Origin: Phytopythium helicoides
Taxonomy: Eukaryota > Oomycota > Peronosporomycetes > Pythiales > Pythiaceae
Direction: 5' to 3'
Length of the DNA: 64,000 bases
Assembly: GCA_024867545.1 (NCBI GenBank)
Contig: JANFNE010000003.1
Coordinates: 1,860,001-1,924,000, forward strand
Below, piece by piece: positions 9,805-21,300 of this stretch. A program made the translations under genes and the position numbers. The notes under the pieces were generated by a model. It saw nothing but the letters and a program-made list of their open reading frames with translations, was not told the origin of the DNA and did not search any database. The first letter of the stretch is position 1, and the number at the start of each line of letters is the position of its first letter.

Positions 9805-12800
9805 TCAGTTCTCGTAGAAGTTGCCGAAGCGGTGGTACACGAGCTCGCGATCGTACTTGGCGCGCGCTGAGGCGTCTGATAGCACTGTGTATGCGGCCGT
9901 CATCTCCTTGAACAGCTCCTCGTGACCCGCGGCACTCGACTTGTCTGCTCCATTTGAAGAAAAAATAACCCACGTCGGTCACAAGTTAGACATGGATGGC
10001 TATGCGCCACATCACTAAAATCCAGTCATGCGCACCTGGATGATACACTAGCGCCAAGCGTCGGTACGCCTTCTTGATGTCCTCGGCCGTCGCTTGACTG
10101 CTGATACCTAGCACGTCGTAGTGTGTCCGGCGCTGGGTCTTCGGTGCCATGAAAGATGCACGCTTCGGGTTGTCACCGCTCGAGCTTGATCGGCCGGCAA
10201 AAAAGCCGCTGGAGCGGCGATAGGAGTCGTAGAACGGGTTTCCCTCCCATGCTCGTCGTTGCTCGCCACCTCGAGCTCGCCGATTTCGCTGGTCTTGCTC
10301 CGCCTGCTTCTTGGCTTGTCGTGCACGCCTCCGCTCCTCCGCTTCCTTGGCAATCGCAGCCTTCGCTTCGTTGCGCTCGCGCTCGACCGCCAGAATCACA
10401 TCCGGAGCCAGGCTGCGACCATGAGCTTGCAGGTACTGGTTGAAGGAGCTTACTGCCTCACTGTATCGCTTGAGCGCCATGTAGCACCGTGCTCGACGAA
10501 GCAGCGCTCGCGGGTACTGAGGCTTCCGCTGGAGTGCTTCGTCACAATCCACAAGTGCAGTATGATAACGCTCCAGATTCATCAGCGCCGCGGCGCGGTT
10601 GCAGTAAATCACGGCGCAGTACTCGTCATGCTTCGGGTCGAGGCATAGCGCTTGTGAGTAGAGAGGGATGGCGCGCTGAAACTCACCGCGCTTAAACAGC
10701 TCGTTCGCCTGCTGCTTAGCCTCTTGCATGTCTATCCACTGGCGCTTGAGTTGAACCACCTTGACACTGGATGGCGCAGCGACCTCCAGCGAGGTGAGTA
10801 TACGCATCGCGTCATCAACTTTGTTGTGGTAGTGCAACGCTGTTGCCCACAAAAGTGCGAGTTCTACACCAATTCGAGCCACTTCTCTCAGCTCTTTAGT
10901 GTCGACTGCACTGCTATCGCTGGCGTCGTTGTCTTTCCTGTCGACAGTTCGTAGCTTTTGAAGAAGATCGTTGCAGTACCGATCAACCTTCTCGTAATTC
11001 CTACAATGAAGCAACGGCCTGTGAGTCGAAATGCGATTCCCCACAGCATCAATCCCTCGCCGACTGAACGTACTTTTGGTCGAGCAAGATTCGCGCTTTT
11101 TGCATCTGGAGAGTTCGGCAGCTAGGTGCCAGACCCAGTGCAACCTCGACGTGGGCGAGTCCCTGCCGCAAATCCCCAACATCAAGGCACCACTTGATTT
11201 CTCCTTGTAGAGCCGAGAGCTTGCGGATGGACTCTTCCGTCTTCGTGATATCTAACTGGTCAGCTGAAGAGTTTGTGACATTTCGCTTGTTGCGGACATC
11301 GTCAGCGATTAGCCGCTTGGCGATAGACAAGTTACACTTTGCGTCAGGCCAATTCCCCCAGCATCACTTGAATGCGGGCCTAGCCGCAAGTACGCTCGCG
11401 TGTACCCCGGATCGATTTCGATGGACACCCGGCACTCACGCTGCGCTTCCGTAATCTGCATCAACATCATGAGTGATGCTGCTCGGTTCGCGTGCAGCTT
11501 GGCCTTGTCATTTGTCAGCCCATCAGTTCTCAAGTCAGGAAACCGATCCAGATAGTAGTCGAGTGCGTCAATGCTCTGTCGGTAAAACTCGGTGGCTTCA
11601 AAATACTTTTGAGCCTGGTGAGCCTCTCCGCCAAGACGTTTGAGTTCTCGCCAGTCGCTCTCATCCTCACTGCTGTCCATTTCAGCATCGTTCTGGTCAA
11701 CTGACGAGTTGAATGCTCCAAAGGTCGAGGCTTGCCGTGCTGCTAGACTTGAGCGAGCATTGCGCCGTGTACTCGTCCGTCGAAGGAACCGTGCAGGCGG
11801 ATTTGCTGGAGTAGAGTTTGGTTTGACAGCTTGAAAGATAGGCGTGGCAAACATGTCGGCAGGTGGATTTGTTCTTACCTGCTGACGCTCGCGAGTAGTT
11901 GAGGATGCAGAGGCACCCAAACCAAACGGTGATCCGGTTTGCGAACTCTGCGACGACTGGTTTGATTCGTCAGTTGTACTTCTTCCGGAGAACAACCCTG
12001 ATCTTCGCCGCAAGCGCCCCTGCTTTCGTGGAGTTCCCGCACTACCGATGGAGAAGTCGCCAAAATTATTCTTCAAGTTGTCAACGACAGGCTGTCCGGT
12101 TGATGACTCGCGTCGCCCAAACTGATACCGGAAGGCAAATGGAGAAGTCTCCTGGGTCGAAGCGAAGCTAGCCGGGTTGTTGGTAGTGCCGGTAGCCTGT
12201 CCTGTCGGGAGACTACTCCCCCAGCTGAAGATGCTGCTTTTGATAGGCGGTGGTGGAGCGGAGGATGACGCTTCACCGGCTGTTGTCGACTTTGACGATT
12301 CAGAATTGGCGAACGTGAAGGCGGCTGTTGTCTTGACACCTGCATCTCCTGCGACCCCTGCAAAGCGATTCGCCCGGCCAAACGAAAATTGTTCGTTAGC
12401 TGCAGCTGCATCACTTCCCACTTTGGCCTGTTGATTCCCGCCAGAGTATGCCTTGAAAGGACCCGGAGCTGGTTTTCCTGGAAAAGTCAAACGATGATGA
12501 GCTCACAGCTGGTGTTGTCGGTTGGGCTGATGGGGGTGGAGTGCGTGCTGGCTGTGCTGCTGGTCCTGACGACTGCGTCGCTGGAGCTGAAGTTTGTGGT
12601 GCGCTGGGTGTCGTTCGTCTCCTTCGAGTGCGGTGCCCTGCACGGCTGCTCGAGTAACTAACACCCGTCGAAAACCCTGGACTTCCGTTAATCTCCTCAA
12701 AAGCTTCAGACACCGATTTGCGAGGCGGTGGCGGCGGTGGCGGGTCTTCGGCAGCTTTTGTTTGCCTTGTGTGTGGCGCTCCAAACGTAAAGTCTCTCTT

Positions 12801-13703
12801 CTTCGTTGGCTGGGTAGCAGCGGCGGTAGATGTAGATGGTCGAAACGAAAACCTTGCAGGTTGGCTGCTTGCAGCGCTTCCAGCAACAAAGTCGGAGGTG
12901 GCTCGGAAGAACGCGTTCGTCTGGGTAGGCGGTGCTGCTCGATCCCTCCAACCTTCTCCAGCAGCAGCAGCAGCAGCACTCCCGTTAGGCGGAGCAGCGC
13001 CGAACGAGAACGCAGGTTTTGCAGCTGGACTCCCAAACACGAACGCCGGCTGTGCGGGCATTCCAGCCGCGTCCCCAAATCTGAACGGCGTCGACGTCGC
13101 TCCAGTCTGCGCCGCGTTCCCATCACTCTGTCCACCGCCTCCACGTCCGAAGAGCGTGGTGGTCGCCGCCCTGTGTTTGCGGAGCGGTTCTCGCCGCTGC
13201 CTCCCTGCATCCTGCGCCGAGCTCTGCCTCGCGAAGCCGTCTGCGCGCGGCTGGTCCATGACGTTCTCGCTCTGCGGCTCGTCGTCCGAGATCTCCATGG
13301 GCGAGGCCGCGCTGCCATCGCCCGCCACGACGCGCGCGCTCTTGCGACGGAACGGCGAGTCGGCGAACGCCGAGCGCAGCCGCACGGGGTCCCCGGCCGC
13401 GCGCGAGAAGCCCGCGGGTGCTCTGCGCTGCGGTGCGTCGACCTCGAACGGCTCGTCGCGCGTGCCGCGGCCGCTCACGCGCTCAAAGCGCGGCGACGAG
13501 GCAACCGGAGGCGTTGGGGGCGGGGAGCGCAGGTCCATGGCGGCCGAGGACGCGTCCGAGTCGGACGGCGGCGCGCCGAACGAGCGCCAGCTGCGGCTGC
13601 TGCTGGCGCTGGCGTCCGAGTCCGAGCCGGAGCCGGAGCTGCTCGAGTAGTCGACGAGCCGCACCATGCAGAGCGGCCGACACCTTGGCGCTAGCTGCAG
13701 CAA
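9805..13703 (-). CDS. TPR and J-domain co-chaperone with an FG-rich N-terminal extension
   Basis: A DNAJC7-like co-chaperone: TPRs would bind Hsp70/Hsp90 tails and the J-domain stimulates Hsp70 ATPase. The N-terminal half (13703 to about 11720) is disordered and full of FG motifs (FRFG, FVFG, FSFG, FTFG). TPR helices follow (about 11700-11050 and 10990-10400), then an Arg/Lys/Glu-rich helix. The J-domain comes last: [32 protein letters not shown] contains the HPD tripeptide, split by the 91-base intron 9945-10035. Other introns are 11001-11073 and probably 12452-12506. Between about 11340 and 11390 two single-base insertions break a TPR (see findings). Start could be 13703 or the ATG at 13667. 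Plants have related TPR-J proteins with FG-like N-termini. Confidence 0.75.
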
Positions 13704-14428
13704 AGCCGTTCTTCCCGCCAGGAACGACGCGACGCCTGCGAGACGCGATAACCCGCGCGCTGAAGATGGGAAACTGCGAGATCGAATATGAGAACGCGTT
13801 GAAGCGGGAGAGTTGGGGAGTGGAGAGGAAAAGGAGGTGCTGATAAATGTGACGAGGTCTACGCCAGACTAGGAGTGAAGCTGCGGGCTTTTCACTTTGA
13901 CCAGCATGGACACACCTTCAGGGAGTAGCTCGAGTTTGACAGGCGTATATTCACATGCGGCTATCTGACGCATGTCGGGTCAACCACCCCCATCTTTACA
14001 AACATGTCGTCCTTGAAATGCCAACGAGGAGGACTATCCATGACAGCTTCGTGGATGAGTTTGTGGCGAGCATTCGCCTCATTTGGCGGCAGTAGCGGCA
14101 TTCATTGTTACCGTAGCTACAAGACTTGGGATATTTTGTTGTATTTGTGTGGATGCTTCGTATTTTGTCGGTGCTGCACTCACCAAAAGAGTGCCGACAC
14201 TTGTTTTGTTCCCGTTCAATCTGTACTCTGGAAGCTGCGCCGTGGAAGGAGACGGTGCGGTACATACTCGACAAATTTGTTCGGCGTACAAGATGTTATT
14301 TCATGTTCTAAATTGCCGAAATCAACCATCTTCACTGTTGCCTAATCTGCTTCCCACAGCAGCACTATGTACTTGCAGATTTTCTCTAAGCTGTGCAAAT
14401 AGAAGTAGCTCAGTTATATATTGTCGAA
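13704..14428. other. Gene-free region
   Basis: About 700 bases between the TPR/J gene and membrane-family copy A. Short ORFs on both strands have no recognisable pattern. The first 150 bases must contain the upstream region of the TPR/J gene. Confidence 0.5.
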
Positions 14429-16070
14429 TCAAGAGGAGGGTGTCCTGTCGGATCGAAGCCACTTGAACTGAAAAGTGAAGTCAGCACCGGCATGCTCCAA
14501 CGAGTTCTGAACCCCGTACACCACCCAGGCGAAAAATCTTGATTGCACCATGACGCACTGCGTACCAAGAACGAATCCCACTTGGCGCATTGCTGACACT
14601 CCTGTGATGCGGCGAAGCACTAACTCCATACCAACAAGCGACAGTAACTCGAGTCCAGCATACATGAGCACGCTTACCACGGCGTGCCAGAGCTTATAGT
14701 CGTCCATGTTGGTGAGGATCGTGTAGAATGCGCGATTGGGTAAGTAGTAGGTAGTTGCCGTAAAGAGACCTAGACATATACTTTGAATCAGCCACAGACA
14801 AAGCGATCCAGATACGAAAACACTCACGTACTGCAGAAAATTGGCATGATCCCTCCGAGTACTCGATCAGAGTGACAAACTCTGTCGTGAACAGCAGTTT
14901 CCTCGTCGACAGTAGAAACCTTTCACGTTCATTTTCGGATCCGAGCTCGGTGAATGCGGCCACTGAGGGAGTGTTACTAGTGTGCTCACGAAATGGTGTT
15001 TCTGGAAGAACTCGAACAGATTGAAACGTGCCCGATTTAGGGCCTCCATGATTCAGTGACGTGCGTTTTACTAGTCGCTCCTGCACGTTACTCTTCAGAC
15101 CTCTTTGATCAAGAGCAATCGCCACTTCCAGGAAGTTCTTCCCGTGTAGCGCGTGTCCAGCTGGTATCTTATTCATAAAGCGCTTGAGCGGTTGGAACTC
15201 CTGGTAGACATCGTACACCGATACACAGCCTTGAGCAATGTCGATAAGCATCACAAACAATGAGGTCGAGATCGTGGTCGCGCTTTGCATCGCTAGTGAG
15301 ACGTAGACTGCGTGGAAAGCATCGATACAAAAGACGAGAGTTTCTGGCTTCATGTCATTGGAGACAACCAATTTGCTCATGATGTTCTTGGCTGCGATTT
15401 TGATCACTACTACGAAGGTCATGTATGGAGTCTGGTATTTTGAAGGAATCGAGTTGAATCCATAGATGAAGATTGGATAAATGAACGTCAGACCAAGCTG
15501 GAGTGATATGGCATTCATTGCTCGAATTGAAGACTCGCGAAGGTCAACGTCATTTCTCAGCTTCCTTCCAAAGAAGATCGCGACCATTGTGGAGCACGTG
15601 ATCGAAAACATTGGCGTCGCTGAAATAAACATGAAAGGGATGGGATTTGGAATGAAGCCAGCAAGTATGTAGCTGTACGTCGTGCATCCAACAGTGACAA
15701 CGGTCGTGATCCAAGCGGCGTGTCGATGTGTCATACCCAATCCTGGCACCAAGAAGCCGATCTGAATCAATATCGCGAAGGTGATGATGAATGTCCCAAC
15801 CATGGCACGAATCCAAAAGACGTAGTTGGCCTCCCGTCCTGCGCTTGGTTTTGCGAGTGGCGGTATGTCTTGCAATGTATTGGCGAGAAAGCACGGAATC
15901 GGTGTGATAATGCACCAGAAGAGAATGCGAGCCCAGCTTGTTGTGGTCGAATACGCGTGGAACCTCCGCATGCGCTCGAGCGAGTACTGTCCATGAAGCT
16001 CAACTTGCACCACGCTCCATGCTTTTGCAGCTGCATGCACGCACCGAGCAACACCTCGAATGCACGTCAT
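14429..16070 (-). pseudogene. Multi-pass membrane protein family, copy A (frameshifted)
   Basis: First of five paralogues of a family I cannot name. Exon 1 is 14832-16070 and exon 2 is 14429-14769, separated by a 62-base intron with a GTACGTGAG donor. About nine hydrophobic segments are visible, with family motifs PSAGREANYVFW, GLGMTHRH, IYPIFIYGFNSIPSKYQTPYM, KNIMSKLV and FQPLKRFMNKIPAGH. Compared with the four intact copies, one base is missing about 35 bases before the donor, so the conserved EVIMPIF stretch becomes EGSCQF and exon 2 is out of frame. The rest is well preserved, so the lesion is recent or a sequencing error. Start aligned to copies C and D; an open frame runs upstream to 16157. 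Confidence 0.75.
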
Positions 16071-16452
16071 TTCTTGCTCGCAACACGTGACGAGCTGTGA
16101 GGCTTTGGCAGGGCGAATATGTGCAAGGCAATCACCAGTTGCTATTTGTGGTAACATTTTTCTGCTGGAAGCTATTCCAGGTGATCAACTCGTCTCGAGA
16201 AGTTGTCTGACTGCATATGACTGCCGAAACCGATCTAATTGTTGATACCTCCCCTCGATTTCACACTATTGCAGAGGTAAATTCCCTCTGAAGCAAAAGT
16301 GGTTGTTGAAATAGGAACGAAGTTCCCAAGGTGGATACTGTATTCGATATGAACCTACACCGCGATAGGAAAGCACATGCCCACTGCACTCCACTACATT
16401 CGCAGTCATAATCACACATGCGAGCACAAACCCACTTCGTACACCGGCCGAT
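16071..16452. other. Spacer of the ancestral PLAC8-membrane gene unit
   Basis: About 380 bases between the PLAC8 stop and copy A. No gene. It is clearly related to the spacers upstream of copies C and D: for instance the block at 16345-16410 matches 38870-38935, and 16140-16180 matches the bases near 38690-38730. Confidence 0.6.
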
Positions 16453-17063
16453 CTACGCAAACGTGTACCCGGGAAGCGTAGCACGTGGAGCGATCCCGCA
16501 GTCGCCCACTTGGTACGACTCGACGTGCGTGGCCATCTGAGCAATCGCACACGGACCGAGGAGGCAGGCGTAAAGCACGTCCTCAACTAGCGATCCCGGA
16601 AGCGAGAACAGATAGCGCACACGAGAGCGGAGGCGCGCGACGAACAGTCCCATGAGCAATGACCCGATGACGATGAGCGTGACGACCACGTCATTGTCTG
16701 TGGCCAATGCGACGATGGCGAGTATGTAGAGGATTGCGAATGCTGTGAGCACGGCAAAGTAGTTGACGAATCCGAGCCGCGCGCATATCTGGGCGACCGA
16801 CACGCCCGGACACACAAAGACCATGAGCCCTGCAAGCATCGTCGCGCCATCCTGTCAGCTTGAACATTCCAGGTATTTCGCTTTGCAGGTCGTGCACACG
16901 CACCATTGGGAATGCAGTCGCCGTAGAACTGGAGCAGCCCTGCCTTCCACTTGCCGAGCACGACGCCGTTCTGGTCGACGCCCTCGACCGCTGGCGTGAC
17001 GGCGGCCATGGGCACCTTGGGGTCGATCTCGGCGTAGTTCTTGCCTGGCTCCTGGAACTGCAT
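16453..17063 (-). CDS. PLAC8 family protein
   Basis: Exons 16904-17063 and 16453-16829 join in phase to 178 residues; the 74-base intron ends CTTGCAG. PLAC8 (Pfam PLAC8) proteins are small Cys-rich membrane-associated proteins linked to cell-size and metal transport in plants. Visible: GVVLGKWKAGLLQFYGDCIPN before the intron, then GLMVFVCPGVSVAQICARLGF, two hydrophobic segments (about residues 80-125), LYACLLGPCAIAQMATHVESY and a short tail. Fewer cysteines than usual are present in the first block. An open frame continues upstream to 17570, but it is Arg/Ser-rich and unlikely coding. This is the intact parent of the fragments at 26.5 and 39.2 kb. Confidence 0.75.
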
Positions 17064-18322
17064 GCTGCTGCTGCTGCTGCTTCTACTATCGACCGTCGAC
17101 AGCTCCTGCTCGCTCGCCGTCTGCTGGAATGGCAGCCGCCGCGAGTCGGCGCATCCTGGATCGCGCGCTCTGCGACCGTTCACGGCCAGCGGATCGCGCC
17201 TCGCCACCAACCGCCGCGATCCATGCGAAACCAACGCCCTCGCCCGCCTGGAGCCGCGCGCCGCTGAGCCGCTGGAGCTCTGGGCTCCTCGCGAACGCGG
17301 CGGCAACTGGAGACACCTACAAGCCGCATGGTGACGCCCAGCAATCAATGCATTTCCGGTGACTCGGCGAGCCATTGCCACGCTGGACTCGCACGTTCGC
17401 TCGTTGGGTTTTGTCACTGCTTGGTGTACTGGGATTATACCTTTATTATTAATATGTAGAGGTTGTTTAAATACTGAAATCGAAAAGGTGAACTTCTTTT
17501 TGGACGAAGATATTGATTTATAGAGGAATGTCAAGCGAGTGAATGGAGATGGGCGCAAAGCGCTGCGCATCTCCCTTGACAGCCACCACTCGTTCTCTGC
17601 ACCGCACAGTGGTTATATTAATCTTTCTCTTATTTTATATAATTTGTTTGTATGAAACATATACGAAATACCCCGTATCATTGAAAGCCCCGAAGAAACC
17701 GATCGCGTGCGATGCATTTGCGCAATCTCTCTCGCGCAGGATGGGGCGTCCTTGACCTCCTCACGCCGCCGGTGAGGATTCAATCCGCCGGGCGTTCCGC
17801 GCTCGACTGACCAACCAATCGCTCCGCTCGCCACGCACGCGCAGCTCTCACAGTCCTCTGCGTTGAAGCTCGGCTTTCAGCCGCTTCAAGTCGTTTTTGT
17901 TGTTGTTTTCCTCCCGTGCTGAGACCCTCTGAAACGCTGCCAATCGACGTCCATTCACTGGTCGCAGCACTGCTGGAGGTGTCCTGTATATCGTTGGCAC
18001 AGCACGTGTACGGAAGCTCCTCCTGCCTCCACACACACACGCAGGGAGGATTGCATCGGTCGCCGGTGCGACGCAAGCACCGGGGGAGGAGCAGAGCGCG
18101 GCCATCCTCCAGCAACGGAATGGCATCAGTTCCGGCCCGTCCCTTCTCGACGCGCTTCAGAATCCCCACCACCACAACGCGCAATTCAATCCACCCCTCC
18201 ACATACAAACATCAAGTCAAAACGCAATTCATCTCTCCAATTCAAATCCGAATCGCAACCTGTTTGCGAAAATCCCCGCCACCACCACCGCGGGGTTTCC
18301 CCCAAAGCCGCTCACTTCCAGA
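17064..18322. other. Gene-free region
   Basis: About 1.26 kb between divergently transcribed PLAC8 and glutamate synthase genes, so it holds both promoters. A CTG/CAG trinucleotide run lies at 17061-17085 at the PLAC8 start. The central part (17420-17660) is AT-rich. ORFs on both strands look like noise. Confidence 0.5.
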
Positions 18323-21300
18323 TTGGGGATGTTCCGCATCCATCGCAGCAGCTCCGCCTCGCTCCAGGCGCTCGCGCGCCAGCGGCTGCGGCCGGCGCCC
18401 CCCGCGGGCCGCCGCGCCTTCCGCACGTTCCCGGGCGACAAGCGCGCGGTCTTCCAGCAGAAGGGGCTGTACCGCGAGAGCGCCGAGAAGGACAGCTGCG
18501 GCGTGGGCATGATCGCCTCGCTCAAGAAGAAGCCCTCGCGCAAGGTGGTCGTGCAGGCCAACGAGATGCTCGTGCGCATGTCGCACCGCGGTGGCTGCGG
18601 CTGCGACCCCGCGTCGGGCGACGGCGCTGGCATGCTGGTCGCCATCCCGCACGAGTTTGTGCAGCGCATCGCGCGCGCGGGAGAGTTTGGGCCTGTGGCC
18701 GCCAGCGCGGCGCTCACGCCAGAGTCATACGCCATCGGCAACGTCTTCTTCAACAAGGCCGCGCCGGAATCCATCCCCGCGTGCAAGAAGACGTTTGACG
18801 AGGTCGCGGAGGCCATGGGGCTCAAGATCGCGGGGTGGAGGGCCGTGCCAACCACCAGCAACACGCTCGGCGCCACCTCGCTCGCCTCCGAGCCACACGT
18901 CGAGCAGCTCATGGTCATCAACGACAACCCCAACCTATCGAGCGACAACTTTGAGAAGGAGCTGCTGCGCCTGCGATCGCTCGTCACGGCCGTCAACGAG
19001 AAGAAGTACTCGGACTTCTACGTCTGCTCGCTCAGCAACCGAACCATCACGTACAAGGGACAGCTCACGCCAGAGCAGCTCTTCGAGTACTACGACGACC
19101 TGCTCGCCACCGACTTCTCGTCCTACGTCGCGCTCGTGCACTCGCGCTTCTCCACCAACACATTCCCGTCCTGGGACCGCGCGCAGCCCAACCGCATCAT
19201 GTGCCACAACGGCGAGATCAACACGCTGCGCGGCAACAAGAACTGGATGTACGCGCGTGGTGGCACGCTGCACAGCAGCTACTTCGGCAACCGCACGCAG
19301 GATCTGCTGCCGGTCTGCTCGGACTCCAAGTCGGACTCGGGCAACTTCGACGCCGTGCTGGAGATCCTGACCAAGGCGAGCTCGTGCAACCGCTCGCTCC
19401 CTGAAGGCATGATGATGATGATCCCTGAGGCGTGGCAGAACGACCCGCTCATCGAGCCCCACAAGCGCGACATGTACAAGTACCAGTCGCTGCTGATGGA
19501 GCCGTGGGACGGCCCGGCCATGATGGCGTTCACTGACGGCAAGTACATTGGCGCGACGCTCGACCGTAACGGTCTGCGTCCGAGCCGCTACTACGTGACC
19601 AAGGACGACCACGTGCTGCTGTCGAGTGAGATTGGTGTGCTGGAGTACCTCGACGAGATGGACGTCAAGACGAAGCGCCGCCTCGAGCCCGGTAAGATGT
19701 TCCTCGTGGACTTTGAGCGCGGTATGATCGTCTCGGACGAAGAGGTCAAGAAGTCGGTGAGCCAGAGCCGTCCGTTCAAGCAGTGGATCGACGAGAACCT
19801 CGTTTCGCTGTCGGAGCTGACGTCCGCGAGCAAGGCGCAGGTGGATGCTAAGCCGAAGCGCCGCCCGAACTACGCGGAGCTGAACCGCCGTCTCAACATG
19901 TTCGGCTTCACGACGGAGACGATGGACCTGCTGATGATGCCCATGGGTATCAACGGCAAGGAGCCGCTTGGTAGTATGGGCAACGACGCGCCGCTGGCGG
20001 TGCTTTCGGAGCAGCCCAAGCTGCCGTTCGAGTACTTCAAGCAGCTGTTCGCTCAGGTGACGAACCCGCCGATTGATCCGATCCGCGAGGAGCTAGTCAT
20101 GAGTCTCATGTGTCCCGTGGGCCCTGCCGCGAACGTTCTGGACGCGTCGGCTGACCACGCCAAGCGTCTGATGGTCGAGCACCCGGTCATGTCGATTCGC
20201 GAGATGGAGGCGCTCAAGAACACGACGAACGCTGACTGGACGCCCAAGGTCCTCGACGCGACATTCCCGGCTGGTAGTGGCCCGCGCGGCCTCGTGGATG
20301 CGCTTTACCGCCTGTGCGAGGAGGCGACGGAGGCGCTGAGCCGCGAGAACGCCCCGATTATCGTTCTTTCCGACAAGCTTGCCGGTGTGGGTCGCTACCC
20401 GGTGCCTTCGCTGCTTGCGGTCGGTGCTGTCCACCAGCACCTTCTCCGCACGCAGCAGCGAACGAGTGTTGCGCTGTTTGCGGAGTGCGGTGACGCCAAG
20501 GAGGTGCACGACTTCTGCACGCTGCTTGGTTTCGGTGCTGATGCGATCAACCCGCACATGGCCGAGCTGGCGCTTCGCAAGATGAACGATGAGGGTCTTC
20601 TGCGTGCGCACGCTGGCAAGGAGATGGCGAATGACGAGGTGTTTGAGAAGTACAAGGCAGCTGTGGGTAAGGGTATCCTCAAGGTCATGTCCAAGATGGG
20701 TATCTCGACGCTGCAGTCGTACAAGGGTGCGCAGGTGTTTGAGGCTGTCGGTCTTGGTGATGATATCATCAACATGTGCTTCGAAGGCACGAACTCGCGC
20801 ATCCAGGGTACGGACTTCGAGGCGCTGTACACGGACATTTCGCGCTTCCACGAGGCGGGCTACCCGCTCCACTCGGAGCTGCCTCCTCTCATCCGCAACC
20901 CCGGCAGCTACCACTTCCGTAACAACTCGGAGATTCACTACAACTCGCCGAAGAACATTGTGGCTCTCCAGCGCGCTGCCCGCGAGAACTCTCGTGAGGC
21001 GTACGCCCAGTACGTGGAGGAGACGAACGCGCTGTGCTCGAAGGTGCACCTGCGCGGTCTGCTTGACTTCAAGTTCGTGCCGGAGGACCAGATGCCGAAG
21101 CTGGAGGAGATGGAGCCGATTTCGGAGATTGTCAAGCGCTTCAACACGGGCGCGATGAGTCTCGGCAGTATCTCGCAAGAGTCGCACGAGGCGCTTGCTG
21201 TTGCGATGAACACGATCGGTGGACGCAGCAACACTGGCGAGGGTGGTGAGGATGTCCGTCGTTTCACGCCACCGGGTGGCGCGCGCAACATGCGCCGCTC

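Noticed and set aside
12428..12506. Frameshift in the FG-rich part of the TPR/J gene
   Set aside because: A GTGAGC donor with phase-matched acceptors 55 or 79 bases on makes an intron more likely.
12594..13694. Long plus-strand ORFs over the FG-rich part of the TPR/J gene
   Set aside because: Arg/Ser-rich composition artefacts; the minus strand has ordered FG motifs and continues into the TPRs.
13996..14466. Short ORFs in the spacer next to membrane copy A
   Set aside because: Overlapping on both strands, no conserved pattern, no start context.
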